DNA of 64,000 nucleotides from Pampus argenteus. Lineage: Eukaryota; Chordata; Actinopteri; Scombriformes; Stromateidae. Positions within the stretch are counted from its first letter, which is position 1. Each line of letters opens with the position of its first letter. Shown piece after piece: positions 28,403-42,100 of this stretch. Where the stretch lies: NCBI GenBank assembly GCA_036937835.1, contig CM072877.1, positions 7,268,501-7,332,500 on the forward strand. The letters are read 5' to 3'. A program made the translations under genes and the position numbers. The notes beneath the pieces were generated by a model. The model did not search any database. It was not told where the DNA came from and saw only the letters and a list, made by a program, of their open reading frames with translations.

Positions 28403-31400
28403 ACACTCCACTGAGCACCAATCACATGGAGCCAGCAGGATGTCATCTTCCCACTGAGGTGAACCTCCACCATGACTCAAGCAATCAGTGCAGGCTTAAG
28501 TGCATTGTAGATGTCCACTGGCATTGATGGGCTCAAGATGTGATTGTTTGACATGGCTGTCACAGACTATGACTATACTGTATGACTCAGCTGAACTGAC
28601 CCGTGAAAGGGGAAAGTTCATGCCAGGAAATGTCCACAGGGTCTGAATGCCAGCAGTATTATAACAAAGTTGTGATAAAGAATTTAAGAATATACTTTTG
28701 GTAATTTATGAATTAAATTGCTAAGAAATATGATTTTGATGATCAGACAGACATTTTAAAAAATTTTTAAGTAAATGTGACAAAAAAAAAATCTGCTGGT
28801 TTCAGCATCTCAAATGTTATGATTTAATGAGCATATTCCAAAAAATATTAAGAGGTCAGACAAAACATATGCAGATGTCATCTTTGACAATGAGAAATTG
28901 TAAGCTTATTTTTTTTAACATGATCAATCAATTAATTGAGAAAATAAATAAACATAAACAAACAACATTTATAGATAAGCATAATCAGATAAGAATAATG
29001 TTTCTGACAAATCCAATGAAAGGTAATTTATTCCATTAATGAAATATCCTGTAAATTAAATATTATCATAAAGTAATCTTGCTCCCTGATTTGAAACATT
29101 TCCCACAATGGCCTAGTACAAGTAGAGATAATGGATTATTATTTCAATAGATGGCAAACCCATCACTCGACAAGAACTTCATTATCGGACATGTCTGCAA
29201 AAGCGTTCAATGCTGACTTTAAAAAAAAAAAAAACAGAAAGAAAGAAAATCTGTCATTCCACAATATCCGTACATGGAAACAATGGTATGCTGTTATTCT
29301 GTTAGGGGAAAAAACTCTTGCTCAAGTACTTTTTGGGAGAGAAATCAATACTTGTATTCTATTACATTTGAATGCTAACTCAGCATAGCCCAGAACATCA
29401 ATACACTTACACTGAGCTGACAGAGCAGCAAGTTTATCTGTCTATGCTGCGTTGATGCCCAAAAGTTTAACATTATACACATACAGTATATCCTGCATCA
29501 AACTATAAGTGATGGTGGTTTTACTTTGTCTTTTTTTTTTTTTTAAATGATCATGATGGTCCCCAAAGTTTAACCGCATGTTTTTTATTGTAACCATAAC
29601 GACAGAGGTCTCATAACCTCAAAGATGTTTGTTTTTACACAAAACAAAAATGTTTTCCGGGCAAAGTTCTTATTTACACCCAAGCCATGTTTTTTTTTTT
29701 TTTTCAAAACCCAATCCAACTTGCCTAAACCATCGTATAAAATAATGTACATAATCACTGTGACATCATCCATTGCTTTGTGGTCTCCCATTTTGAAGCC
29801 TCAAGTTGTTGTTTTTTTTTTCATCTTAGAGTTTTCGAACCAGAAATGACCATATTTGGATGAGCTGACCCTTACACTAACTTCATTTACAGTCTTTTGT
29901 TAACTGTGATAATGCTAATGCTAATTTTGCTGGAAAAACTGAACAAGCGACTCTTTTAGTCCAACCAAATGCTGAACAAGACTTTTTTTTTCGATGACCA
30001 AAATGTTACAGTGTGCAAGTGCATGGACTAATGACATATTTTGTCATTGAAATACTTGTTGAAATCATTGTACAATTCTTGAGGCTGCGAGGAACAGAAC
30101 AGAACAGTTAAGTGTCTACTGGCTAACAAAATTCCTATCATTTCCCAGTTTATATGCTCAATTTCTCACCCATTGATTCACTAATTTACCAGCCAATTTA
30201 CTGACTTACTTGATTATTAATTTATTTCCCTACTTATTCACTTAATTACTTACTTATGAAGTCACCCACTCACCTACCTACTTTTAGATGGCAGTCAAGT
30301 TAATAAGGTGGGACAAAAAAAAAAGATGAGCTTAAGCAAACATTCAGAAAAAAAAATCCTGGCAAACACAGCGACAGCTGGAGACAGATTTCATATTCAC
30401 AGAGAGGAACAGGTCATATCTTTGCACCTCTAAAGTGGATTTCTGTGTTTGTCTGGGGGGTCTACAGTGATAGTAATCAAAAACAACTTTCTTGCTCCAT
30501 CTTTAAGTGCTTCTTTAAAGGTCACTATTCCCAGCATAGCAATAATGTGTGTTAATGGATACCAACATTGCATAATGGGGGTATATTGTGTTCGTAGGAC
30601 AAGAGTGAAAACCACCATGAGTCCACCCTCCTATATTCACTTTAATTTAGGCTGAGGGTGGATCCATGGCAACCAATAGCCAACTAGAGCCACTTAGCCA
30701 ACCGCTTTAATTCTGTAGAAATCATTATCAGTACAGTTTGGTAAGGGCGGCTTGCTTGCAAAATATCAAAAAAAAAAAATCATTAAACATAATAAAATCA
30801 TTTTCTGCCATTCATTTTCAGTTGATATGCCAAGAATGCTATGTTTATGTTTTCATGTGGAATTGCTGACATCCTTTGGGGACCTCCACAATATATCCCG
30901 TTGCAACATCACTAAAAACAATGAAGTCCAACTTGCCTGAAAACCGAAATACAGTCAGAAACAGCACAGCATACAAATATGTGTATGTAGCCTTGGGTGT
31001 TTTTTTTTTGTTTATTCATACTCGATGCCAGTGGATCACATGCAAATTAGACTAACTGTAACCGGGGGAAACTAGAAATGGAGGTGACAAAAAAAAAAAA
31101 AAAAAAATCAAAGAATAGCAACAACAATAGCAGCTCACAGTAACAACATGGGAGCAAAGGGAATATTAAAGTTTCTAAAATGTTTGATCAACATTAAAGT
31201 TGATCACAACAAATTAATGTTAGAGAGATGCCTACGAAGAACCATAACACAAAATTGTAAAGTTGTCTGTAAAGCCAACTACTTCCCATCAACAAAAATG
31301 ATTGGTTGGGGGGAAAGAAAACAACAATGTTGTCAGAACTATTTTTTTCCAAAGTATCGGACATGAGTGTTTACATGTTCTCGATTGATTATGATTTTGA

Positions 31401-32992
31401 TTATGGTTAGTGAAAGATCAAAGTCACAGATAAAAAGAAAAAAATAAATACAAAAGACAGACAGTAGCTGCATTTAAACATGACTCATAGCAGGTAGGTT
31501 TGCTTTCATTCATGTGAGACTTTACAGTTACCTATACTGAGAGCTCTTATACAGAAAATCTGACAGGTTTGTCTTCACAATTCCCACACCCTAAACCATT
31601 TAAAAGTTAAGCCTCTCCTGGTAGTCTGCTCAACTCTGACAAAGCTGTGGCGCTGACATGCAGTAGGGGGCTGAGGTGTAGTGCTGGCATGTGGGAACAG
31701 TGTGGTTCCTGCCTGCAGACACCCCGCGGACCTGATTTTTGATTGTAGACAGAGGTTATATACATAATGTTTAGCCTATCTTAAGTTTGCAAATGGATTA
31801 GTGCTGTCAGAACCACCCATGTTACAGAGCATGTGGATAGTACAAGTTACAAATATCTGCATTGTCCCTAAGTGTATCTCTAAATAACTAAATGCCACAC
31901 AACAACAACAACAACATAAAGAATCAAACTGAACATTCATTTAAAAAAATAAAAGCTTAGTTTCAGCCACTTACCTCAGTTTTTACAGATCCTCCAGTAA
32001 ACCTAATGCTGTAAGAATTGATACAGGTAAAACACTCAGTGGACTGAATATTGACAGTGCAGCTACTATGGGTGGGAAGTGTCATTGTGTGGACTGAGGA
32101 AAACACTTTAAATGAATCTTTACTGTAGCTGCTTCTCTCTCGTCGTACACATTCATTTCTCTGCAACCTAGCAACCAAATCTGCAGCTCACGCCTTTACA
32201 TCGTGAGTTGGACACACACTTAGAAGCATATCCCTCATGCATTCATTATAGCGTCGTTGCTTCCGTAACGGTCAGCTCATGGGGAAAAACCCCCCAAAAA
32301 AACAATTCCACACATTTTACAGAAAACTGCATTTTTACCCTCTATTAACTGTTTATACCAGTTTGATGAGAAGCACCTTGCTTTTTTTTCCACTGTTGAC
32401 TGTGCAGGGAAATACATACAACTTTGACTGTGAATGTGGTTCATAAATGATAAATAAAGCAGCTGGTGAACTCATAGCTGCACCCGTCAAAGTACGTCCA
32501 TTAATAGTGCTTGTTTTTGACTTTGTCTGACTTAGCAGAAATATGTTTTCTTCTTCATTTGTCAGCAGAGCAGTGACTGGAGAAACATCAGCAGTTTCTT
32601 AGAGGTAACCGTTACTGTACGCTGACTTACCTGACGGTCCTGTTGGCTTTCTGCCTCACACGTAAACAAACCAGGCGGATGAATATGTTGGTGGTTTGGT
32701 TAGCTGGCAAATTACAACGGGTATAGATCCCTCTGCATGTTCGGCGTAATGCTGCTACAAGCGGCTCGTCCCTGTGTCTACTTTCATTGTAAAACACTTG
32801 TGATAACAATCTGAACCTGTCAGTGGAAAAAACAAGCCCATTAGTGGAGAGCATGATGAGAGCAAAATGTCCCCAAGGTTTACATTGAAGAGCTCTCACT
32901 CAATACTGGACCAGTTCCTTCCAAACTACACTTAGACTGTTTGCTACAGAAGGTCACTTCTCTTCTTCTCTGGTATTTACCTGTGAGACTAT

Positions 32993-32995
<3 letters not shown>

Positions 32996-33035
<40 letters not shown>

Positions 33036-33392
33036 CCTCTGCCTCTCTCTGTCTGTTTCTCTCTTTCTGTCTCTGTCTCCCTCTCTATCTCCCTCTGTCT
33101 CTCTCTCTCTTTCTGTCTGTGTCTCCCTCTCTGTCTCCCACTGTCTCTATCTCTGTCTGTGTCTCTCTCTCTCTGTCTCTCTCTTCCTGTCTCCTTCTTT
33201 CTCTCTGTCTCTGTCTGTGTTTCCCTCTCTCTGTCTCTCTCTTTCTGTCTCCTTCTTTCTCTCTGTCTCTGTCTGTGTTTCCCTCTCTCTGTCTCTCTCT
33301 TTCTGTCTCCCTCTCTCTCTCTGTCTGCGTCTCCCTCTCTCTGTCTCTCTCTTTCTGTCTCCCTCTTTCTCGCTGTCTCTGTCTCTCTCATA
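32996..33392. repeat. pyrimidine minisatellite with ~58-bp period
   Basis: A strand-asymmetric C/T tract with TCTG and TTTC variants. It starts as pure TC and then shows a higher-order unit. Copies beginning CCTTCTTTCTCTCTGTCTCT start at 33193 and 33251, a diverged copy starts at 33309 and a partial one at 33361, with an older diverged copy upstream near 33135. Long open frames on both strands are translations of the repeat. Confidence 0.95.
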
Positions 33393-33561
33393 CACACTGA
33401 AGATTCTATTAAGATTAACCTGTATGAAATTGTACAAATTGAAAAACTGAAACTTCATCTTCAGCTTCAAATAAAGTACATTAAGACAGAGATGATTCTT
33501 TTATCAGTTTGCTGAAAAGGAGGTCCTTGATCCTTTATCCACAACAAATTAAGCTCTCTCC

Positions 33562-33599
33562 TACACACACACACACACACACACACACCGACACACACA
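33562..33599. repeat. AC microsatellite
   Basis: About 13 AC units, one CCGA interruption, then more AC. Confidence 0.95.
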
Positions 33600-33880
33600 A
33601 ATCCCCTTAACAATCACTGACTACCTGCACGACCAACCTGGTGCAAACTGAGATGTCATCGCTGAATTTATTGTTGAGGAATGAAATGCATTTTATGTCA
33701 TTAACAATTACCATTTTAGAATTGAACATACCCAACAGGTCCATTTCAAAAACTACTGCCCTTCTGTAAAAGACTATAAAAAATAATAATTCAGTATCAT
33801 ACAACAAATGTACTACATTGTAGTATCCATACTACAATATTCATTTCACACAAGCTGTATTTGTATATTAACTTCTTTTC

Positions 33881-33994
33881 TGTAGGAAGGAGGGACACTT
33901 TCCCTACCCAGATTTATCTTGCCCGACCGGAGGATTGAATCAGTGTCCCTCCTGTCACAAGCTTGTTTCTCTAACCTTTAGGCCACCACTGCCC
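33881..33994 (-). mobile_element. tRNA-derived SINE head
   Basis: Read on the minus strand, the segment begins GGGCAGTGGTGGCCTAAAGG and has a box-A-like TGGCCTAAAGG (complement of about 33976-33986). About 34 bases later comes a box-B-like TGATTCAATCC (complement of 33932-33942), then GGTCGGGCAAGATAAATCTG and GGGTAGGGAAAGTG. Box order and spacing match a pol III tRNA-type promoter, and the following body recalls fish SINEs. Mismatches in both boxes imply an old, probably silent copy. No tail or target duplication is clear. Confidence 0.68.
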
Positions 33995-34529
33995 ATCCAT
34001 GGCATGGCAGAGGTGTGTATGGCTTTACACTCGGTTCGCATCAACTTCTACACATTCCATCCTGAAGATGGTCATGATGGATGCTGCTTGCAGTATCAGT
34101 GTTGATCACCTCAGACGGTGGCTGAGGATGCATACATGTATTCAAATCGCTTTCTGCTGTGTTGGCAGATCTTGAGAGGAGCATGTCTGTGTGCTGACAA
34201 TCTGCTTCGTTCTATAGTCCCCACAGCAACCTTACCCAGGGACCATTGAAACCACGGGACAGGCTTGATAAGGCAAAAGACTTCTCCAAAAGGATGGTAA
34301 GAGGTCAAGAACCCCTTGCCAACAGAACACTTTAGTCTCACATTTTGCTGAGATTAAGTCTTTTTAATGTAACCATCTCTACCTTAACCTGAAGCATAGA
34401 CCGAGTTCCTCGAGTCCGTGTCTTTAGCTAAGGAGGATGTTTGACCGCTTTTATGACCAAGGTGTAGAGTTTATGAAGTTTCTGGCTTCATTGTAACACT
34501 GACTATCTCTACACCCCATAAGGGTATTA

Positions 34530-34930
34530 CAGTGGTTGGTCCTGTTGTATATCAAGCCTTGGACTGCTCTATCGAGATTAGATGAGCAAGGAAAAGTTGC
34601 ATATTTTAAGTATCCTTAGCCTTCCTGCACATGAAGTACAGTTTGACTTCCAGGTAATGGCTTACTAGTCCAAAATGCTCCCATTTGGGATATTGCTAGA
34701 CCGCTTTTTTCTAGGTGCATGGCAGCTGCACTGGCCTTTGCTGCAGGCAAGGCAAATGTGAATTCTTCCATTTATAGATGACTGTTGTGGTCCAAGTCAT
34801 GAACACAGAGCACCAGTGGCTCTGATAACCCATGCTACCCTGCTTGATGTTAGTGCCCAGCCAGCAGAAAGGGTTCACCTGCAATTCTTTTGATTCTAAG
34901 CTGATGACAGCCTACTTCTCCCGATGTGAA
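34530..34930 (+). mobile_element. degenerate DIRS-like reverse transcriptase fragment
   Basis: Frame-corrected reading on the plus strand gives VAYFKYP, then in a shifted frame SLPAHEVQFDFQVMAY, MLPFGILLDRFFLG and ILPFIDDCCGPSHEHRAPVA. The order matches DIRS-type reverse transcriptase blocks: AYFHIPI, PAH, FQG-AY, LPFGL, and YIDD with its catalytic Asp pair. The copy has internal stops and at least one frameshift. No tyrosine recombinase or terminal repeats are visible, and DIRS versus another retroelement is not settled. Confidence 0.5.
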
Positions 34931-37059
34931 CAACAATCATTTCATTCTTATTAAATTATTACTAAAAAACATCTCTTCTTGTTGTTCCTGCAGTTGAATG
35001 AGCTTCACTGTGCAGAATGATGTCCGTGCAGAGTATGACATTGAAGACTGTTTTCACATTTATCTGCCAAAGTGGAAAGTTTCTCTCTGCCAATTGAAAA
35101 TCTGATTTTAAGGGGTGGTTCTATGCGCATGATTTTGTGGCACAAATAGTTTGGACTCCAATATTCAACTCATACATGTCTGATGTGGAAACTTGGACTT
35201 TACAGGGAAGTAGAAGACTTCTTGTGATATTAAATATATTCATGTATTCATAGAATCTTGAATTTATAATGAGGGAGAAATGAGTAAATGTTAGTTTAAG
35301 GTGTTTAATAAGATAATTGAAATTTTTTTGTGGAAAATCATATTAGACACAAAAGATTAGAGAGTTTTTTTATGCAGGTCTAGCAGGTGTGAAGGTCTTT
35401 TATATATGGTCTTGTGGCATATGTCACCCAGATCACAGGTGACTTTGTTGATGTTGGTACTTAAGCTGTGTGTGCTTGTGATGGGATATTGAGGTGCAAA
35501 GCGTGGTACCTGGTAGAGATCCAGTATTCACAGAAGCACTCTGACATTTGTATCCATATGTTTTCTTGGAAAAATTATATTATAAACTAATTTGAGATCA
35601 TGCACTGAAATAGGGCTGTCAGTCTTGTATATTGATAAAACTTCATTGGAAAGGATATGTGGTCGCTTATTATGATAATGTGACCTTATCTGCTTGACTG
35701 ACCTCTGTTTATAATGCTGAATAATTGATATGCATGTTCACAATTTGTGTCAAACTTAACATGCCTCATTTAATCTTGTTATGAACTAGATTAGGCCTGA
35801 AGCCTCAGTTTGTATTTCTACTGATTTATAAAAAATGACCTGTAAAAACACCCGTTCTTAACTTTCCACTGGCTTTGACATTACATGTCTCTAATATACT
35901 ATATATACTGTATATGTAATGTTTAATAGGGATTCCAGCATTATAAAGTCGTGTATTTTTCTCTCCTCATTGTACTGTATTTGTTGCTTTACATAAGTCT
36001 GTTAGCAGCTACGGGTTCAAAAGTGTATCTGAAATAGCCTGCTAGCTAGTTTCCATTTTGTGTCTGACTGTAAGAAAGTGATATTCTCAATAATTCATTC
36101 TATCATTTAATTAGTAAATAATTAATAATTCATTGATGTTATCTTGTTGGATTTTGTAGTATTATATTATTAACTTCACACTGTATTGGACAACTTAATC
36201 ATTATTTCACCTTTTGGGACCATTTGAGACTAAAGGACTGTCTGCAAATTCTGTCTGTACACTTACATACTTAGACTTACAAGCTGTGAAATATCTCCTT
36301 GCTTTGATATGAACTACGATTGATTTTTTTTGCTGTAGTTTGAGTTGTATTAACAGCTGATGTCATGATTCATGACATCTTTTGCACTCAATCAGAGGAG
36401 CTTTTAAAAGGTGCAGCTAATGGCACTATAAGGTCATATAGTGATATTAGTAATTCACTTTCGTTCCTCGGTATGAATAAACATGATAGTATTTTTTTAA
36501 TAAGTGTAAATTTAACAAAATTATCAAGGACTATTGAGGTCCCGAGCAGTTAAAAACCGCGAGGAACCTATTGATTTCTTGTTAAAATTGTTTTACATAT
36601 GCAGAAGTATTTTTTTGAACGTATGTGCATCATTATCCTCTGATTTCTTACTCATATAGCAGTGGACCCCAACTGCTGCCTTTAATGTCTGCCATCTAAT
36701 AAGGATATACATTTAGTTTGAATTCGGAAACCATACAACCATGTGATTATTGACCTAGAAGGATATAAAACCAGCAGAAATTGATAAACACTGATGTGCA
36801 GATTATAATGTAGCAGCACCTCAGTGCTCTAATCAAAGAAATATGACAAAGATCAGGTACCTCAAATCTTTTGAAGGAGCTGGTGACCATGTTCAGTGCA
36901 GATGGACTCGGAATCATTTAATTAAGACTTTGGATATTTCATTCAGTGGAATGAAATTTCTAATTAATAGCCCTAAATTCAATAAATTTTCACCAGCTTC
37001 ACTTCCTCGAGTCTTGTTTTCACCAAGGTTGCCTGGCACAGTCCCCTGTGAAAAACAGC
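34931..37059. other. non-coding stretch, nothing recognised
   Basis: AT-rich DNA without recognisable exons, RNA genes or repeats. Open frames are under 80 codons and lack domains. Confidence 0.6.
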
Positions 37060-39180
37060 AATATGTCTTCCTGTAGCCTGGAAAGCCTGGAAAGCCCTGT
37101 CGCCCATAGTCTGGCGGAGGTGATGGCGGTCTGTGCTGCAGTTTCTGGTTGTTGTATGAGGGGTCAGGAGCTCTGTGAGGTAAGGTGGGGCAGTTCCATA
37201 GAGACATTGATATGTTAGGAGGCAGTTTTTGTAGTGGATTCTTTGTTGGATTGGCAGCCAGTGAAGAGTAGCCTAGCCCTGAGGAGATAAAGGTGTGGAT
37301 CTAATCTAATCCCAAGGTTAGTTACAGAGGGAGAAAGTTTAGTATTTTGACCAAGAAAAGAGATGGCAGAGATGGGGTAGGACTGAACCTAGTGGGGGTG
37401 CCAATAACGATGGCTACACTGTTTGAACTGTTCAGCTGGAGGAAATTATCAGTCATCCACGCCTTTATCTCCTCCAGGCAGAGAGTTAGGGTAGGTGGTA
37501 TGGTGGTAGGTAAAGTGGGGTCAGTCCTGAGGTATAACTGAGTGTCATCAGCATAACAGGCCACATTTGGTGAAATGTTGAATAGTGTTGGGCCCAGGAC
37601 TGAACCCTGGGGTACACCGCAGGTGATGTGATGGATCTATGATTTGGAGTTGTCCGTCCTGTCTGTCAGGTAGGACTGCAACCACTTAAGGGCAGTTCCA
37701 GTGAGTCCGATGAGGTGTTGGAGATGGTGTCATATACGGCGGTAAAATTAAGCAGGAGGAGGAATGAAGGGAAGCCCTGATCAGCAGCCACCAGGAGGTC
37801 ATTGGTGACTCTGACTATGGCTGTGTTTGTACTGTGGGCTGCATAAAATAAGACTGAAACTTTAAAAAAAAAAAAAAAATATGAGAGTGCATATGGACTG
37901 GATCTGGGCTGCTACAGCCTTCTCCAATACTTTAGAAAGGAAGGGGGATTTGGAAATGGGTCCGTAGCTTGATAGTAGGGTGGGTTTTTAAGAATGGGGC
38001 TGATTAATGCAGATTTTAGTGTAGATGGAACCTGTCCAGTCCGAAGGGAACTGTTTATAATGAGTGAGATAAGGGGGGCTTATGGCAGCAGCATTTGATT
38101 TAAGCAGAGCTTTGAGAATGGGGTCCAGTGCACAGGTTGAGTGAGGTGGATGATACTTTCCACCTCACTCTGTGTGATTTTCACAAAGTCTGAAAAACCA
38201 TGTGCTGGACCAGTGCTTATAGCCAGAGATATAGGGCCAGGCATCCTAAGTGAAGAGTGGATGTCTTCTACTATGGTGGTGAAGTACCAGATAAATTTAT
38301 TGCACTGGTGTGAGGGCCTGAGACTGAAGAAGTTGGTTTATGACAGAGAAGAGCTGTTTAGAGGGCTGTTATTAATTATGTTGGAGTAAAATTGGGATCA
38401 AGCAGCATTAAGCTCTCTTGAGTAGTTTTTTGATGTTCTGCATAGGCCATTTTATGGACAGTCTGCCCTGATTTTATTGACTTGCATTCAAGCACCCGCC
38501 CAGCTGTTTTCAATTTTCTCAGGTCATCATTGAACAATAGGCCAGAGCGTGGAAATATGACTGTCCTTGTTTTAAGTGGTGCATGTACTTCCAGAATATG
38601 ATCAGGGCTATTATTGTAGTGGTTGACAAGTTGGTTGACTGGGGAATGTGAAGGGAACGGGGATGATTGTGAGGGCATTGTTAACGTTGTCAGGGTTTAT
38701 GGCTTTGAGGTTTCTAAAACAGATTTGGCATTGTTGTTCATGTGTGTGAAGGTTATTGATACATGATGTGTTTGATATGACCAGGTCAAGTGGTTTGGCC
38801 CTGTGTGGGTTTGTGACGTATTGTGTGAGGTTGAGGGAGTCGAGAATCTATAGTGTCCACATGAATGTTAAAGTCACCAGGAATGACAACATTAGTAGAT
38901 GTTGTACATACGGTGGTGAGTAGTTCATAAAACTCGATGAAGAGGATAATTACATCTGAGACCCAAGCAAACCCAGGCAGGGGGACAGATGTCAGATTTA
39001 TGCCAGTACAATAAAATACAGCCAGCGCCCCTCCCCGGCCTATACTGTGGGCTCTTTCAATATAGGAGTATCCAGTGGGACAGGTCTCATTTTGAACAGA
39101 ATAGACCTCTGGTCTCTGCCAGGTCTCTGTGAGGCACATTAAGTCTATTTCCTGGGCTAGGATGTTATCGTAAAACATGA
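37060..39180 (-). mobile_element. L2-like LINE, antisense, broken
   Basis: Reading the minus strand from 39178 downward, an endonuclease segment gives IDLMCLTETWQ and VVIPGDFNIHVDT (38786-39178). The middle region follows (38376-38678). The reverse transcriptase comes next, with LTGTALKWLQSYLTDRT, ITCGVPQGSVLGPTLFN (about 37580-37640) and CYADDTQLYLR (about 37530-37565), then CLEEIKAWMTDNFLQLNSS (37400-37480). The C-terminal part reads LHWLPIQQRIHYKNCLLTYQ, APPYLTELLTPH and GDRAF (about 37080-37270). This order fits an L2/CR1-group LINE running close to its 3' end. Stops, frameshifts and a small deletion between GVPQG and YADD show it is inactive. Confidence 0.85.
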
Positions 39181-42100
39181 AAAACCTTTGCTACTCGTCA
39201 GTCTTTGTCGACTACGATAGTTAAAATTATTTGGCTTGTGTGCTCTAAAAATTAGCTTAAGCAACTCACAAGTGAGTACTTTGCTGTTTCAAAGAAAGAA
39301 CAAAAACGTCTTAACTTTTGTTAAGAATGCATTGAAATCTTATGAATTAAACATTATGGTTCAATACAATCCATTGACTGACATGTTTTAATTTACTCCT
39401 GTATTGCAGCCTTTCCTCCCCTGCCTCTCATTTCCAATTCTGCTTTAGTTATTCATTTCCTAAATTTCTGCTGGAAACTGATATGAACTAGCTGTGTCCA
39501 ATCAAAAGGAGGAAGATTGGGAATATGAATACACCCAGTGAGTCAACTAGTTGATGAACACAGGGGCATGTGAGTGATGACACTGCATTATGAGCTCCTG
39601 GTAGTGGTGCTATTATCTTTTGAACAAAGAGCTTCTCCCTGTTAAATGTTGGTAGAAAATAGTGAGTCTAAAAATCAAGAAAAAAAAAACAAGCTCTTTG
39701 ACTGACACCAAAACGCTGTGTTTAAAGTTTCAGCAAGCTGGAAAATGATATTCTAACAAACTTTTTGGAAAAGTACACAATTAACCATGGCCTAGATAGA
39801 CAGTTTACATCACCAATATCAATTTTAATACACATTTAACAATGTAATAAAAAAAAAAACTCTGGATTTCATTAAAAAATTCAAAACTTTATTCTTCTCT
39901 TCTTCTCTCCTATGACCATTTTTAGACAGTAATCGCCTACAACAGCATGATGTGACAAAGAAAGATGGTTGCCTCGTTGAGACATTTAACATTTGTTATT
40001 CACAGCGCAAGATTTTGTTGTCCTAGATATGACAGAAAAAGTTTTCACCACCGACTTCAACTTAATACAGCATCAGAATCACGCACAGATCCTTATCATC
40101 CTAATCACATCAAAACTACACTGAAAGAGCACTGAAACATTTAGAGAAATGTGATGCCATCTTCAATCCTCAAAGAAATAACAGTAGTGTCATGAGAGGA
40201 AGCCCCTTTTCTTGGCCATTCTTCTTCTAGCCAATTAGCGTTTCTGAACTTCTTTTTTTTTAATTTTCAACAATATGAGGTACAGTATCATGCAGAATAT
40301 TAATAGGTAAATACTGCAACTTTGCAAATTCACAAACACATACCTCAGAGAAGCTACATTTACAACCGTGGCCAATGTCATGCAAAGCTCAAAAGAGTCC
40401 AAACCTAGCAGTGAGATGATTTCATCATACACATCTAGAGGGGTAGACTTTGAAGGTCTTGCACCACTGAAATTCTATTTGTACAAACTATTCACACACA
40501 TATATAAATGCATTTAAATCACAGAGGAAATAGTGCAAGGTTTACTGTCCCTTTCTGTAATGCTGTGATGGTCAAATTCCATTCATCTCTATTTATTTTA
40601 GGATGGCAGCAAAAGATTTACAGACAAACCCTTCAAATCCTGGATACATAACTATCTGTATGGCCTCAAGAAGTGAGAAAATATAATAGTACAGATTCCC
40701 TGTTCAGCATTACCTAGTGAAGCTGACTGACTGGCATCACTTGTACTTTTCCTATATCACTTTCCCCCCCAAAGTATTTTCTCCTCTTATACCTGGATTT
40801 ACCTGACATCTTTACACTGACACTGCAGTTTGTTGCCGTTCGACCCTCCTCCTCAAGGGGAAGGGTAGGAGTGGTTGTCCATTGCCCTGCTGATTTACAG
40901 CCCTGCCTGCTTATGTAGTTTCAGGCAAGTGGGCCAACGTCAAACCTCCATCAGGCTTCTCCCAGTTCGTATTAAATGAATTTTATGGCTCTAGTCATTC
41001 TAAATCTCAGATGTATTACCTCACACACCTTCACTTACACACTACAAAAAAAAATAAGTGCTAAATGCTTTATAATAGCATTGTGTGGTGTGTAAAGAGC
41101 TGAACGACTCAAGAACGACACACACACACACACACACACACCTGGAGGAGTTTCTAGGAGACACAGTGGGCTTGTTAGGAGAAATCCATCCAAAAATAAA
41201 CAACCACTGTTAGTATGTGACTGTCTCAAAGAAACTGAAATGGACTGACATTCAAAGGAAACTTTACCGAGAAAACATTGTCAGTTTGAGCACACAATGC
41301 CGGAAACGGCAGCTGTTTGCCCCCAGCAGGAACAAACCGCTAGTTAGGTTGGACATGCTGTTTTCTATCTTTACTGCTCAAGTTGTGTTGAGATTTTTTC
41401 CATTTCACTTATTTGTTCTTCTAGGGAGGGGAGTTTTCTCCCATTGAGCCACAGGAGCCTGAGTGAGGTCAGTGAAGTTTTTTCAAACACCAAACTGGGG
41501 AAACCATTTCGTTAGGAACCTGTCTTTGTGCATGGGGGGGACACTGTCATGTTGAAGGGAAGGCTGTTCAATAATTGTTGCCACAAAGTTGGAAGCACAG
41601 TAAAACTGCAGCATTCAGTAAATACAAATATGTGTACAAGATGAGTATATTTCCGTTTATATTTTGTGCTCTGGGCAAAAATTAAATCCTTTCCGAAATG
41701 TTTTCACCTGTACTTGCTCACTTTGAACCTCATACTTTCAATGTCACACTGTCATAAATTTTTCAGTAAGTCACTAAATGTTGTGACAAGACCAAACTGA
41801 TCGTCAAGTCATGCTGGAGCAATTACTTATAATGGGCACAATATACAGTTTATCAGCTTTTTTATTATCCCTTCTCTTGTGTCTGATTTATCTCTAATAA
41901 GTGCCGATCGGAAGACCAAACACTGTCCAAAGAATGAATCACAATATGAAGTGATTATAGAAGGTGAGACTAAATCAAATATTTCAGTGTGTTATAGACT
42001 GTGGATATCACTTCAGCTGATATAATTGGAGAAAAAGTGTGTTACAGTATAACTTTTGTTCTTGGCAAAAAAAAAGGCTTAATTACAGCTACTTCTAATC

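Larger units (their letters stand above)
21031..32990. other. gene desert
   Basis: No protein-coding exon or RNA gene is supported. Open frames are short, overlap on both strands and lack recognisable domains, including the 163-codon frame at 27004-27495. Simple sequence includes T-runs near 25129-25160 and 26304-26320, an ATA repeat near 28021-28054, a CAC repeat at 28379-28402 and a degenerate ACTT/TTAC-rich tract at 30175-30295. Two antisense donor-like sites lie in 31960-32900 and are treated as a finding. Confidence 0.55.

Noticed and set aside
32941..33515. Overlapping open frames of 107-174 codons on both strands
   Set aside because: Simple-sequence translations of the pyrimidine minisatellite.
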